A stretch of 64,000 bases of DNA, taken from NCBI GenBank assembly GCA_026724425.1, contig JAIUCV010000076.1:4363501-4427500 (forward strand). The letters are read 5' to 3'. This document shows positions 42,805-53,621 of the stretch, piece by piece (positions within the stretch are counted from its first letter, which is position 1; every line of letters starts with the position of its first letter). A program made the position numbers and the translations under genes. The stretch comes from Erythrophleum ivorense (Eukaryota > Streptophyta > Magnoliopsida > Fabales > Fabaceae). Under the pieces are notes generated by a model. The model saw only the letters and a program-made list of their open reading frames with translations, was not told where the DNA came from and made no database searches.

Positions 42805-42918
42805 CACATTTAAAACTATGAGACCCTGCTAAACCCATCACAAGCAAAATATCGCAAACAAACAACAACCATAAATTAAGCTTAAGGAATTTACGAAGTC
42901 TGAGTCGATAAATTTTAC
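42805..42918 (-). other. Candidate gag-pol intron of Tekay copy B
   Basis: On the minus strand CACAG|GTAAAATTT starts at 42918 and the acceptor TGTGTAG|GG falls in the duplicated target at 42800-42804. Without the solo LTR the intron would be about 117 nt. Confidence 0.45.
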
Positions 42919-44311
42919 CTGTGATATGCCCGACCTGACTCGTCTGACCGATCTCTGCGGAAGAATAGACTCGCGGTCCGCGCCCCAACTGGCCCACTGG
43001 TTGAACCGCCGCAAACTGAGCCACTGGTCTAGCCGCTAATGGCTGAACCGCTGCCATCGTCAGACTCTGCATCTTGGGACACATCGGCCTGATATGCCCC
43101 GGATCTTCGCAATGGAAACACACTCTAGTATTCCGAGGCACCTCCTTCTTGGGACAGCTAGACACACGGTGCTCCATGCTGCCGCACCCGTAACACGATC
43201 CATGAGGAAAACGGCTACCGGAAGAAACCTTCTCCCGACTCCTCTTCTGACCCTACGCAGGCTTGCCGCCTCTGCCAGAACCAGAACCAACACTCGAACC
43301 CCGACGCTGCTGCGACTGCTGCTGCTGACTCCGAGCACGGATAGCAGGAGCAATTGCAGAAGGCGCCGCCACCGGACCAACCTGCTCACGAAGGCCCTCC
43401 TCAATCAAATCTGCCAGCTCCACTAAGTCTGCTCTCGTGGTATACGTACGACCTCTGCACTGAGTCCTGATTCTCGGGCGAAGTCCCTGAAGGAACCTCT
43501 GCAGAACCCCGCGCTCACCGCCTACACTGAGACCAGTATGCACCACTAGTCTTCCACACTCGGCGTCGTACTCACGCACCGAACGATCTCTCTGCGTCAA
43601 CGCAATGAACCGCAACTGAAGTCGATCCCGAGCCTCCTGAGGAAAGTACTTGGCGTCAAACTCCACCACAAACTCGCCGCAAGTCCATACAGCTCTCCTC
43701 CCCTGAACGGCCCGCCACCACAGATGCGCGTCACCACTCAGATAGTGGACTGCTAACTCCACCTGGTACTCCACTGGATATCTGATCGACTGAAAGTTCC
43801 GCTCCAGTCACGATCGCCACTCGTCAGACCCCTCTGAACCAACTCCGCCCTCAAAGAAAGGCGTCCCGATACGCTGCATCTGCCCCATCATCTCTAAATA
43901 AGACGGATGCCCAACTACCGCAGCCCCGTGCTGCCCAACAAAAGCCGCTCCCGGCTGACCAATCACTGCAGCACCCTGCTGCCCAAACACCGCCGCACCC
44001 TGCGGTGCTCCGGCCATCAGAGGAACACCCGGAGCCTGCTGTGGAACCACTGGCGGAAAACGTCCCAGCAACTGTGTCAGCAACCCCACAACTAGGTCAT
44101 CTCGACCCTGAGCCGGAGCCGCTCCCCCACCTGGGGCCGTCCCGCCCCCCATGCCACCACCGACGCCCAAAACGGCCTCACTCGCCACAGAAACTGACTG
44201 GGTCACCGACGCAGTCGCCACACTCGGCGCTACACTCTCGCCCGACTGCGCTGGTACTCCACGACCCCGACCTCCGCGACCTCTAGCTTGACCTCTAGCA
44301 ACACCGTCCAT
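42919..44311 (-). pseudogene. gag of Tekay copy B, two stops
   Basis: The start is MDGVARGQARGRGGRGRG at 44311. One frame runs to the candidate donor, broken by TGA at 43808 and TAG at 43253. The second stop sits where copy A has Gln in KPAQGQKRR. The Gag domain (YLSGDAHLWWR, FDAKYFPQEARDR) and the knuckles (first near 43180, then CFHCEDPGHIRPMC) are readable. The N-terminal half is Gly/Ala/Pro-rich with repeated GQQGAAV units. Confidence 0.85.
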
Positions 44312-44442
44312 CTCACTGTACAGAACAAAGAGGTGAGATACTAAACACAAAAACCAACAACACAAACAACTCACCGCGGAATCTCCTGAAGCCCGAAGAG
44401 GATGATACTAAACTATCAACTTAACAGTCCTAAAACCGTCTA

Positions 44443-44455
44443 GGCTCTGCTACCA
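44443..44455 (-). promoter_or_regulatory. Primer binding site of Tekay copy B
   Basis: The minus strand reads TGGTAGCAGAGCC three bases after the LTR end. It has the form of a tRNA-Met-type site, but the exact tRNA is uncertain. Confidence 0.65.
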
Positions 44456-44458
44456 AAA

Positions 44459-45619
44459 TGAAACAACCAAGTTTTTTTTTTTTTTTTTTTTTTTTAATTA
44501 AAACAATACTCAGCGGAAGTCTTAAAATAAATAAATCAATAAATTATAAATATCATAAATATCAGTTCAACATAAAGCCAATAGTCAAATGAACTCAAAT
44601 CTTAAACAAGTCTAGCAATTTAAGCAAAATGAATAACACATAAATCATATCATCCTCTTCTTCGATTCGGCCTTGATTCCGCGCTTAAGCATTTCTATTA
44701 CCTGCATCACATTGAAATAGAGATGCGTAAGTATTAATATAAATACTTAGTGAGACGATCACTCTGCCCACGGGCTAATTACGCAATTCCTAGACATTTT
44801 TAAGTCTTTTAAATAATTTCCACAATTACTAATATTTTTCCCATATTTTAAACATTTCCAAATAATTATTAAATAATTCTCATAATTAAATAATAATCTT
44901 AATTAATTATTCATCTAAAAATAATTAATTAAACCAATCTGATTAACTACCTTAACCAATTAAATCCAATAAACTGATTAAACCATTTAATTAATTTCTT
45001 TAAACATTTAATTCGATTTAACCGATATTGAACCGGCAGTGTCAAGCGACACAAGCTTGGTGTCGGTCGACGCTTGACCACTTGGTGTCGACCGACACCG
45101 GATTGGTGTCGACCGACACCGGATTGGTGTCGACCGACACCGGATTGGTGTCGCTCGACACCTGTTCGACGTTTCGACACCCACAGCAACGAAATTGCAC
45201 AGAAACACAGAATTACAACACAATCATCACCAAACACGATCCAAATCCACAATTATCACTTAAAACTCACGAAGAACAACATGAACTCATCAATTCATCA
45301 ATATCACAGCCTAGATCTAGAAATTCCGAGCCCACAGTCACGCACTCACTTTGATTTCGAAATGAGAAGAGAGGACAAGAGATGAACAACACCTAGAACT
45401 CGGATTTGCTCATTAACTCTTCCAATCGCCACTTTTCTCTTCTCTAATGTCGCTACACGACAAAAACCAGGCGGCCACACCTTTTTAACGCGAGCCTTAG
45501 GGTTTACCTCCCTAAACCGCCCCAAACCGATCACTTGAAACAAACCGGGAAATCGCAATCGAGCCGGTGTCGATCGACACCCAACGAAATTTCCACTTCT
45601 TTGGTTTACGGATGTTACA
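44459..45619 (-). repeat. 5' LTR of Tekay copy B
   Basis: The LTR is 1161 bp. It differs from the 3' LTR in repeat number: GGTGTCGACCGACACCGGATT is present three times in tandem (about 45082-45147), against one related unit in the 3' LTR. One palindrome near the other end, present in the 3' LTR, is missing. Confidence 0.88.
45042..45165. repeat. Tandem palindromes GGTGTCG-NN-CGACACC in Tekay copy B LTR
   Basis: A run of GGTGTCGACCGACACC units at a 21-bp period is bounded by diverged units (GTGTCAAGCGACAC and GGTGTCGCTCGACACC). The arms are perfect inverted repeats. The centre varies between AC, GC, GA and AT. Confidence 0.85.
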
Positions 45620-46100
45620 GATTCCATCATAAATAAGTTTCGTTGGAAATGCGTAATAAATTCCAACAAATTTAAATGGTCAGAATCATGTGGTAAAATT
45701 TGTTATAAACGCGTGAGAACGTTCCAACCAAATTACGATCGTCCGAAACTTTCGACGATATATTGATTGTTGGAAATTATCAACGACACATTCATTGAAA
45801 ATATGTAGCTTTGAGTTACCACAAATTTGTGACAAAACACCAATTTGTTCCAACGATATTTGCAACAAATTACTGAATCGTTTCCAACAACTTTGCCATG
45901 GCGTCGCTAACATGTTTCCAACGAATTTGCGACGAAACGTAATCCGTTTCCAACAAATTTGTGACGTTGTACCGACATGTTCCTCAGAATTTGCGATAAA
46001 AGGACTAATCATTGCCAACGAAATTGCGGCGTATTTCCGGCTAGTTTCCAATGAAATTGCGACTTATTGCCAACAAAACGTTTTCTGTATATTTTCATCT
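45620..46100. repeat. Left subterminal repeats of the CACTA element
   Basis: At least eight degenerate copies of TTTCCAACGAATTTGCGAC are spaced about 50 bases apart. This is the type of array that the TnpA-like CACTA protein binds. It continues the left CACTA end beyond Tekay copy B. Confidence 0.7.
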
Positions 46101-46197
46101 TCTCCTAGCTCTTTGGTCAGAACGTGTTTTGCCCAAACTTTTTTTTTTTGAAAAATCGTTTTCTATGGCTACCAATAAACACTAACATCGTGAATGG

Positions 46198-46437
46198 ATG
46201 TACAATCCAATAGACGAAGCTACCGGAGAGTTAACAACGGAGTATAAACAAGGGCTTACTGAATTTATGCGTTTTGCTACAAATCAAGAGATTCCAATTG
46301 AGCAAGGTAAAATGTATTGTCCTTGTTTCTTATGTAAAATCTTCAAAAGGATATGTATAACGACTACTGGTGATCTACCATACGAGAGGAAATCGTCTTA
46401 CAAAACCTCAAGTAGAATCTGTAAAAAAAAATTGTGA
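46198..46437 (+). pseudogene. CACTA transposase-associated domain fragment
   Basis: MYNPIDEATGELTTEYKQGL with FMRFATNQE and CPCFLC matches the pattern of the transposase-associated domain found at the N-terminus of plant CACTA (TNP2-type) transposases: WMYN, then EFIEFA, then a CPC..C metal-binding stretch. Only about 50 residues are recognisable. The rest is missing, and no TNP2 catalytic region is found downstream. Confidence 0.65.
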
Positions 46438-47385
46438 ACTGTGTAAACTTTAAAAGATTAATGGATGAATAAATAGACATAACTTTCTGAATATAACTCC
46501 GATTATCGTGAATCCGGATGTTTTGGAAAGCTTAAAATAAGATATTTTCGACGGTATATTAATACCTCTGAGTCCTATCAGATCGCCTGGAAAAGGCCTC
46601 GAAAGATCTGCTTACGTTTCTAAGTAAATTACGCTTGAAAAACTGAGTTCGAGGTTCCAGAACAAGCTCACTGGCTCATCAACCATGCTCTGTTTCTCTC
46701 CATCTTCTCCATGCTCTGTTTCTCTCCATCTTCTCCATGCTCTGTTTCTCTCTCTATATCGTATAGAACGTTTATATCATGTAGGACGTCTATATCATGT
46801 AGGACGTTTATATCATGTAGGACATATATTTTACAAATCATATAAAAATTCTATATCATATACAACGTCTATATCATGTCGGACGTATATTTCAAAAATC
46901 ATAAAAAAAGTTTATATGATGTAGGATGTATATTTTTCAAATCATATAAAAGCTATATAGTATATAGAACATTTATATCCTTCTTCGATATAGAAAGTCT
47001 ATATCATCGTGGGAAATCAATTAATTTTGGGAAGAATTAATTGATACTGGTGCCATTAGCTAGATGAAAGTTAAACTTTCCGCGTATGACCCAGAACCGA
47101 CAAATTTTGGGTGGTTTACCCATCAAAATTAATGTAATATATAAACTCTTGATCAGTTTTACCCTAATTCCCTATTCAGCCGACTAGTAACCTCTCACTT
47201 TCTCTTCTCAATTGCGACTCCGTTTACCTCCATCACTGTGCGAGTATTTTTTATAATCTCCGACTGTTGATTCACTGTTATGGCACAGTCCGGAAAACTG
47301 TTTTGTTTATTTAGTTTATCTGTTTCTTATATTTTAATACGCAACTCTTTTTTCTGGAGAATTCTGATTGTGAACTTGGATAGGT
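46438..47385. other. CACTA internal noncoding DNA with short tandem repeats
   Basis: It holds a 26-bp repeat (CATGCTCTGTTTCTCTCC..., 46684-46750, 2.6 copies). A set of 18-bp units TATATCATGTAGGACGTT follows (46771-46824, plus decayed copies to about 46990). No coding region is convincing. Confidence 0.6.
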
Positions 47386-47822
47386 ATGGACCCTACGGTC
47401 ACATGGGATGACTCTATGGCTTATAAACGAATGATGGATCAAACTCTCCATGATTCGTTGTCTCAACAGCCATCTCAAGTGCCTGAGACCATTCCAAATG
47501 TGGATGATTCATCTCAGATACTTGATCCTCTTTCAGAAGAGCAAGATTCAACTGATCAAGCATATCTAATGACCCTTGATCATCTGCTTCGTAGTGCTGG
47601 CCGTGCAAGTCTCAAGATGCTTGATCCGAGAAAGATGGACGGTGCTGGCTGGTAATTTTTAAAAAATCTTTATGATTAAGGAGTTTTATCAAGGGTAACT
47701 AATTTCGTAACTAATATTGTGTGTTTTTGTAAAAGGTTTCAATACACAAATGGGATAAATAAGATGGTGAAAAGCATAATAGAGTGCGATTTCAAAGAAC
47801 CAGCTCCTAAAGCATAATACAA
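47386..47822 (+). pseudogene. Possible TnpA/Ptta-like CACTA gene fragment
   Basis: MDPTVTWDDSMAYKRMMDQT opens an 89-codon frame with a Ser/Gln-rich acidic middle. It ends LLRSAGRASLKMLDPRKMDG. Past a possible small intron (47655-47734), the sequence reads FQYTNGINKMVKSIIECDF. That segment resembles the Ptta/En-Spm plant transposase family around its 'IIKSKF' block. The similarity is weak and judged by eye. The gene would bind the subterminal repeats. Only a fragment is present. Confidence 0.45.
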
Positions 47823-48442
47823 TATATGAACTACAAGTTTGGCTATGGATCAGTTCCGATAGATGATGAGCCAAAATATTTTTATTATTTTAATTTTAAT
47901 TTATCTCAACATTTGATTTATAATTAATGTTTTGAGTTTATAAAATATGTTTAATTATTTTAATTTTAATTTATATTTCTATATTTATGTTTTCAAAATA
48001 ATAGTTTATCTAGAATTCGTTGGTAAGAATATATATTTCAAATGACAAATTTGTGAGAATTTCAACCAGATTTGTAAGAGTTTCGATGGAAACATCATCA
48101 AAATTCCTACAAACTTGGAAAGTAATGCCAGAATTTCGACGGCATATACCGACAAAAATTATACCAATGTTTCGTCGGAAAATGTTGTTGAGACTTTGAC
48201 GGAACGCACCAACGAAACTTCAACATATATTTCGTCGGAAAATATTATTGGAACTTTGAGGAAATATACTGACAAAACTAAAACAAAATTTTCATCGGAA
48301 ACTATTGTAGGTTCGACGGAATATCTGACTAAAATCTTACAAATATTTCATCGGATATTTTCATTGTATATTCGATGGAAAATACTTACGAGTTTCCTAC
48401 AAATGTTTTGTTGGAAAATTGCGTTAGAGATTTGATGGTAAT
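47823..48442. repeat. Right subterminal repeats of the CACTA element, first part
   Basis: After an AT-rich stretch, degenerate copies of TTTCGTCGGAAA and GACGGAACGCACCAACGAAAC recur at about 60-base spacing from 48010 on, in inverted orientation to the left array. The array resumes after Athila-like element 2 at 56239. Confidence 0.7.
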
Positions 48443-50114
48443 TGATATACCTCTATTTTACACCCTTTTTACATCGTTTTTATATACTTTATGCATGGTT
48501 TTACCGTGGATTTTTGCTTTAAAAGGTATTTTTTATGCATATATAGTGCCAAGAGTCATTTCAGGTCAAAAGATGCAATTTGGAGCAAAACAAAGGCAAA
48601 GGGCCTCAAAGCAGCTTCATGCGATATCATTTACTTTGGAAGAGCCCCAAAAACATTCTACTCAATGGATTTCACCAAACCTAGTTCGCCGCGATGCCTA
48701 CATGAGTTAGCTTTACAACGCAATTGGAATCATGCAATTTGGCCACGTAGAATGGGAGATATGATCGTTTTAGTGAAGAGTGTCAAATCAGCCGAAAACC
48801 GGACGTCTACACCAACCGCTCGACCGAACCGGTCGGACAGGGCCTCCAAGGCTCCCGTCCGACCCCACCGTCCTTAACTGCACAAGGACACCAGTCGACC
48901 GAGCCGGTCGGACAGGGCCTCCAAGGCTCCCGTCCGACCCGACCTTCCTTCAAGTCCACGACCCATCCGGTCGACCGAGCCGGTCGGACAGGGCCTCCAA
49001 GGCTCCCGTCCGACCTGACCTCCTTTCACCATCCCGTGCGCGCCCGACCGTCATCCCGTGCGACCGTTCGACCGCCAGCTCAACCCGAGCACCAGCCCGA
49101 CCGACCGGTCGACCGCCCCGCTCGACCACGACATGCCTCGCTCGACCCGGCTCGTTTCCGAAGCCCGTTTTGCACGTTTTCAAGCCCAAACTTACACCGC
49201 CTCTTATATTTCGACCAAGACCTAGGTCAAGCCGCCCTTCAAGTTCTGAAGCATTATAAATACATCTTTTTAGCCTTGTAAAAGAGAGAGCCACACATAG
49301 AGATACAAAATATTATTTTCAATAAAAGTTCTTATAGTTTTTGCTTTCTTTCATTTGTCTCCTTCCAGAGAGGATCTCGGATCTCTGTTCTTATGAACAT
49401 GAATTCGATTTCCTTCTCTATGTCTGAGTAGTTACCTTGTTAAGTTATAGGAAATCAATGGATAGTGTTCATGCTTGATTGATAATCGATATATAGAATT
49501 AGGGTTTACATAAACTCTTCACCGTTGCTTGTGTTCATTGCTTGGTGTTGATCTGGCCAATCAACATATGATCCTAGGTAGATTTGAGCCACGGAAGTGA
49601 TGAATCATTCGCCTGAACTAATATTTGGTGGGCAATCTCTCTTAGACTGCGGAAGTTGATTTACTAGAGGTTGTGAACAATTGAGACTTGATCGAATTAA
49701 TGCTTGTTTGATTATCTAAAGACATACCAAAAGTTTAGCGATTAGATAGATCAACATAGGGGTCGGAGCCACGTAAGTGGAAAGATCTAAATTAGTGTCT
49801 TGAGTTTTAGGTGGTACACATTCTTAAATCCCTAACAAATCGAACTTGCTTACTTGAATCACTCATCCCGAGATTATCCTATTGCTTAGCGCTTTCCATC
49901 CATAGATTTACAACTCTATTTGCTTTGTTTACGTGCTTCCTTTACTTGCTTTCATCGTGACAACAACCAAACTCATATTGCTTTCCTAGCTAAATCTCAA
50001 TCTCATACCTTGTAGTGCACTAACTGGTCCTTGTGTTCGATATACCCATTGCTACTCTCGATCTGTGCACTTGCAGAAAAGGGGTAGAAATTGGGAAAAG
50101 TTTAATCCCCATCA
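48443..50114 (+). repeat. Left LTR of Athila-like element 2
   Basis: The LTR is 1672 bp, TGATATACCTC...CCCCATCA. TATAAATA is at 49255-49262. It contains three copies of a 75-76 bp GC-rich unit, against two in the right LTR. Confidence 0.92.
48821..49031 (+). repeat. 75-bp tandem repeat in left LTR (3 copies)
   Basis: Units start at 48821, 48896 and 48972 with CGACCGA(A/G)CCGGTCGGACAG. The right LTR has two (55017 and 55092). CGACCG-rich inverted motifs continue to about 49130. Confidence 0.85.
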
Positions 50115-50121
50115 AGCTTTT

Positions 50122-50139
50122 TGGCGCCGTTGCCGGGGA
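50122..50139 (+). promoter_or_regulatory. Primer binding site, tRNA-Asp, 18 bases
   Basis: TGGCGCCGTTGCCGGGGA lies seven bases after the LTR end. It is fully complementary to the plant tRNA-Asp 3' end as I know it. Confidence 0.88.
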
Positions 50140-50260
50140 CCATTATCGTGCCTACAAGTTCTTGAAAGAGATCTAGTCTAGGTTTTTCCTGTTTTAAGTT
50201 ATTTAATCTTGTTTTTCCTTTTTTGTTTTTGATTTTTCAGGTTTTAAGTTTATCTCCTAG

Positions 50261-52303
50261 ATGGAAGAGGATTTGAGAAATCCTAGTCCTATAAGGGCGA
50301 TTCCTATACGCCACATATCTCCTCCTAGAGACAGTCCAACAGAGAAGAGGATGTCAAACCCTCCAGCTATTTCACCTTCATGGGATTCTCGCAATAGTCA
50401 TCCCGGACTAGCACCCTTGAACACCAAGAAGAACCTTCTCCCCTACCCTAATGCGGCCGAACTGGAGACGTCTAGCCAAGCCTACTATGAAAGAGAAGAA
50501 CACCTTCTAGCCTCACCAGAAAAAGAAATAGATCCGGAGCTGATTGAGTTTGTGAAGAGAGACAAATTCCATGATCTCTACAATGAGTATGCACTGGAAC
50601 ACATTAATCACTTTGAAGGTCTTTGTGATTCTTATGGAGTTTTCGATTTTGAGAAGAAACTAATGTTGTTCAGCATGTCCTTAGCTGGGAGAGCTCTTGA
50701 GTGGGCGCAATACTCTCCCCCTTTTCAAATCAACACTTGGTTAGATTGCAGAGAAGCTTTCTTGAAGAGGTTCAGCAGGAACCCACCTTTCAAATCCAAG
50801 TATAACCAAAACTCTTACCCTTACCACAACCAATTCTATGAAGAAGAAGATGATGCCTCCTTACCACCGGAGTCCATCAATGGCGACCTGATCAAGTATG
50901 TAGTAAGAGATCCTTTCCATGACTTCATATCGGAGTGTGCTCAAGAACATGTTGAGAATTTCGAAAATCTCTGTGATTACTATGGTTTGGGAGAAAACCC
51001 AAAGAAGATCAGCTTGTTCCAAACATCCCTAGCTGGCCGAGCTCAAGAGTGGGTTAGATTTTCTGCCCAACATGATTTCAAGACATGGAGAAGATACAAG
51101 GAAGCTTTCCTTAACAAGTTTGCCCGTGGACAACCCTATGTGCTGCTACTCAAACCCTACCACCCGCCCTATAGAAACCACCAAACTCCACCGCACATTG
51201 AGCAGCTACCCCAAGCCACAGAAGGATTACCCCACAACCCACACCTAACCAAGCTTGAAGAGATGCTACAAGAGTACCTTGACTATCAAGTCACAAGTAC
51301 AAGAGAGATGGAGAAGAAGATCGAATATGTTCAGCTCACCCTTGGAGAAAAGATGGATGTTCTTTTTAACCAAGTTATCAAGCTTGACAAAGATATCAAG
51401 CAACTCAAGGAAGACCATGATCGATCACTCAACCTTGTCAAGCTAGATGCTGCTGCAAAACACCACGAGCTACTCAGAAAGAGCATTGATGCCCATAGCT
51501 TCAATGATGATAATTGCAAACATCTTGGAATCATCTATAACCGGATGTCAGATGTAGAAGGATCTCTTTTCTCTAAAAACCAGAGAGAAAGAAGCCCCAC
51601 ACCCAAACCACCTCCTTTCCCTTGCAATGTCATCACAGCAATCTCTAAGAAAAACTCATCACATCTTGTAAGAAAAGAAGAAGAAGATCAAGAGTACGAG
51701 GAAGACTATGAAGATGATGAAGAAGAACAACACAGTTTTAACAGCAATGCAAGCTCTAGAGGAAGTGAAACTAGTCCACAGCAACCTGATCCGCGATTTT
51801 CTCCACCTCCAGCTCGCATACTCGCCCTTCCTAGAATCACCGGCATTTCAAGAAAGATAACCATCCTGGATGAACTAGAGGATTTATTCTATTATGATCC
51901 CATCGATCCTACTAAGATAAGCCCAGAGAAGCTCAAGGAGTTTAACAAGAAGGTGAAGTCCATACCATTCTATGTCCCCTTTGAAGAAGCTTGGAACAAC
52001 CATGATTTGGTTGAGTTTTTCTTTAGTAGCAAAGAAACCAAGGATGAGATTAAGCAACTCTTTAGGCGAGCCCGCCTCTCTATGTCATCTTATGCAGCAA
52101 CCCTACCCCCATCTCCGCCCTCTACACCTCCTCCCAAGTGGTACAGCAACCCCATCTCCCAAGAGAAGCTAGCTGAATTCAACCGCTTTGTCCAAACACT
52201 ACCAGCAAGCATGACCTTTCATGTAAGCCTGGAAGAACCACCCACTCACCAACTTCTTCCACAACTGCAAAGAGACCCCAGAAGAGATTTAGGAGCTATT
52301 TAA
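50261..52303 (+). CDS. Gag of Athila-like element 2 with tandemly duplicated Gag domain
   Basis: The product is 680 residues from ATG 50261, which follows CTCCTAG after the leader. Residues ~91-173 hold one Gag domain (HINHFEGLCDSYGV, MSLAGRALEWAQYS, FLKRFSR). Residues ~206-290 hold a second (HVENFENLCDYYGL, SLAGRAQEWVRFS, FLNKFAR). They are about 45 percent identical by eye. A coiled-coil-like segment covers ~340-440, followed by an acidic tract (~470-500). The C-terminal region has a second internal repeat (ISPEKLKEFNKKVKSIPF and ISQEKLAEFNRFVQTLP), whose later copy is cut by a frameshift near 52255. There is no zinc knuckle. The end at 52303 is therefore probably an artefact of that shift. 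Confidence 0.82.
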   Translation: MEEDLRNPSPIRAIPIRHISPPRDSPTEKRMSNPPAISPSWDSRNSHPGLAPLNTKKNLLPYPNAAELETSSQAYYEREEHLLASPEKEIDPELIEFVKRDKFHDLYNEYALEHINHFEGLCDSYGVFDFEKKLMLFSMSLAGRALEWAQYSPPFQINTWLDCREAFLKRFSRNPPFKSKYNQNSYPYHNQFYEEEDDASLPPESINGDLIKYVVRDPFHDFISECAQEHVENFENLCDYYGLGENPKKISLFQTSLAGRAQEWVRFSAQHDFKTWRRYKEAFLNKFARGQPYVLLLKPYHPPYRNHQTPPHIEQLPQATEGLPHNPHLTKLEEMLQEYLDYQVTSTREMEKKIEYVQLTLGEKMDVLFNQVIKLDKDIKQLKEDHDRSLNLVKLDAAAKHHELLRKSIDAHSFNDDNCKHLGIIYNRMSDVEGSLFSKNQRERSPTPKPPPFPCNVITAISKKNSSHLVRKEEEDQEYEEDYEDDEEEQHSFNSNASSRGSETSPQQPDPRFSPPPARILALPRITGISRKITILDELEDLFYYDPIDPTKISPEKLKEFNKKVKSIPFYVPFEEAWNNHDLVEFFFSSKETKDEIKQLFRRARLSMSSYAATLPPSPPSTPPPKWYSNPISQEKLAEFNRFVQTLPASMTFHVSLEEPPTHQLLPQLQRDPRRDLGAI

Positions 52304-52863
52304 GAAAGCTAAGAAGCAACCATCTTTCTGAACCCTCTACAAGGTAGAAGACCCAAGACAGTTTACCATTCCCTGCAAAAATCAATGGAAGATACTTTGA
52401 TAGCTACATTTGTGATTCTGGTTCATGCATAAACCTTATGCCCACACACACTGCCAAACTCCTTGGGATCACACGCCTACAACCTTCCCAAATCAGCATT
52501 GGACTTGCTGATCTCACCATTGCACAACCTAGCGGTGTTGTCTATGATATCTTGCTCGAAATTGGAGATACAAAGATACCGGTGGATTTTCATATCATGA
52601 ATATCAAAGGAGGAAGTGACATGCCTATTATACTTGGGAGATCATTCTTGGCAACTGCTGGCGCCATCATGGATTGGCCAAACCGCCGCATCTCTCTTGC
52701 CAATGTCAACAAATCTGTTTTCTATGATGTCGTCCCCGTTTTCATTTCTACCAAGCATTCTCGATTCATATCTCCTCATGAACCACCTGATCATCAACAA
52801 GGACGTGATGGGACACGCACAAAAAGGCTTTGTCTCAGGCCATGTCCTTCCACTTCTTCTTAG
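52304..52863 (+). pseudogene. Retropepsin-like protease region of Athila-like element 2, frameshifted
   Basis: The frame between Gag and protease changes twice, near 52255 and at the A5 run near 52376. Stops lie between, so the protease is no longer joined to Gag. The active site DSGSCINLMP is at about 52414-52443. The second block IILGRSFLATAGAIMDWP follows near 52630, as in element 1. It is open from there to 52863. The catalytic motif itself is intact. Confidence 0.78.
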
Positions 52864-52904
52864 AAGAGCCAAACGGTCAAGCTAAAGACCATAAACAAGC
52901 GCTG

Positions 52905-52922
52905 TATGGGAGGCAACCCATA
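52905..52922 (+). promoter_or_regulatory. Perfect hairpin TATGGG-AGGCAA-CCCATA (element 2)
   Basis: It is identical in stem and loop to 4359-4376 of element 1 and lies 42 bases after the protease stop. Confidence 0.68.
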
Positions 52923-53098
52923 AGGTCTTTTCTATCCCTTTTTAATCTTTGTTTTCATTTAATAGTTTTGTTTTGAAGTTTTGGATACAGAAATTTGAGA
53001 ATCCAGCATGAAAGAAGCAGGAAGAAACCTAAGGAAAGAAGAATGCAGCATTCACCATGGTCGGGTCGACCAAGACGGTCGACCGGTGCCTCGCCCGA

Positions 53099-53332
53099 TC
53101 GACCGTGTCCCCTCTTGCCGACCGTGTCCCCTCTTGCCGACCCACCATCCCACCTCACTTGCATACCATTCCACCTCATTTGCATACCATCCCACCTCAC
53201 TTGCATACCATTCCACCTCATTTGCATACCATCCCACCTCACTTGCATACCATCCCACCTCACTTGCATACCATCCCACCTCATTGCATACCATCCCACC
53301 TCATTTGCATATCATCCCACCATCATCCCACC
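53099..53332 (+). repeat. 20-bp and 21-bp minisatellites
   Basis: First comes a twofold repeat of CGACCGTGTCCCCTCTTGC (about 53099-53140). About nine units of TGCATACCATCCCACCTCACT-type, 21 bp each, follow to about 53332. A single-base shortening near 53283 breaks the phase. The repeat is open in all frames, which explains the artefactual proline/histidine-rich frames here. Confidence 0.85.
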
Positions 53333-53621
53333 ACACTTTCATCCCATACCACATCACATCCCACGCCTACTTGCTGTTCTACCACATGATGATCCTACTT
53401 CACCTACACTCAGGCGGCCCTTAAAGCTCATTGCTGGTGTGCAACAGCACTTGACAATCTCAGCCGGGATCTCATCCACATTATGGAGCAACACAGTAGC
53501 TGGACATATTATCCATCACACCATTCTTCGGTTTCTAATACCATATCAGGTTACATCTTTCCTCTAATTCACAAATGCCTTATTACCCTTTTCTTTTACC
53601 TCCCTTAATCAGATTTGCTTT

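Larger units (their letters stand above)
36132..45619 (-). mobile_element. Tekay-like chromovirus copy B (Ty3/gypsy), decayed
   Basis: It has two LTRs of 1166 and 1161 bp with TG...CA ends, a primer site, and gag, protease, reverse transcriptase, RNase H and integrase on the minus strand. It inserted 76 bp inside the left CACTA end. The flanks do not show a matching 5-bp duplication (ACATC against GATTC), and the two LTRs differ by a few percent plus repeat-number changes. It carries several premature stops, two deletions in reverse transcriptase, and an Athila solo LTR. Confidence 0.88.

Noticed and set aside
48780..49294. Arg/Pro-rich open frames in the LTRs of Athila-like element 2
   Set aside because: They come from GC-rich tandem repeats in LTR promoter DNA, duplicated at 54976-55414; no gene context.
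52995..53567. Long proline/histidine/threonine-rich open frames
   Set aside because: They come from a 21-bp minisatellite (a multiple of three), which keeps all frames open.
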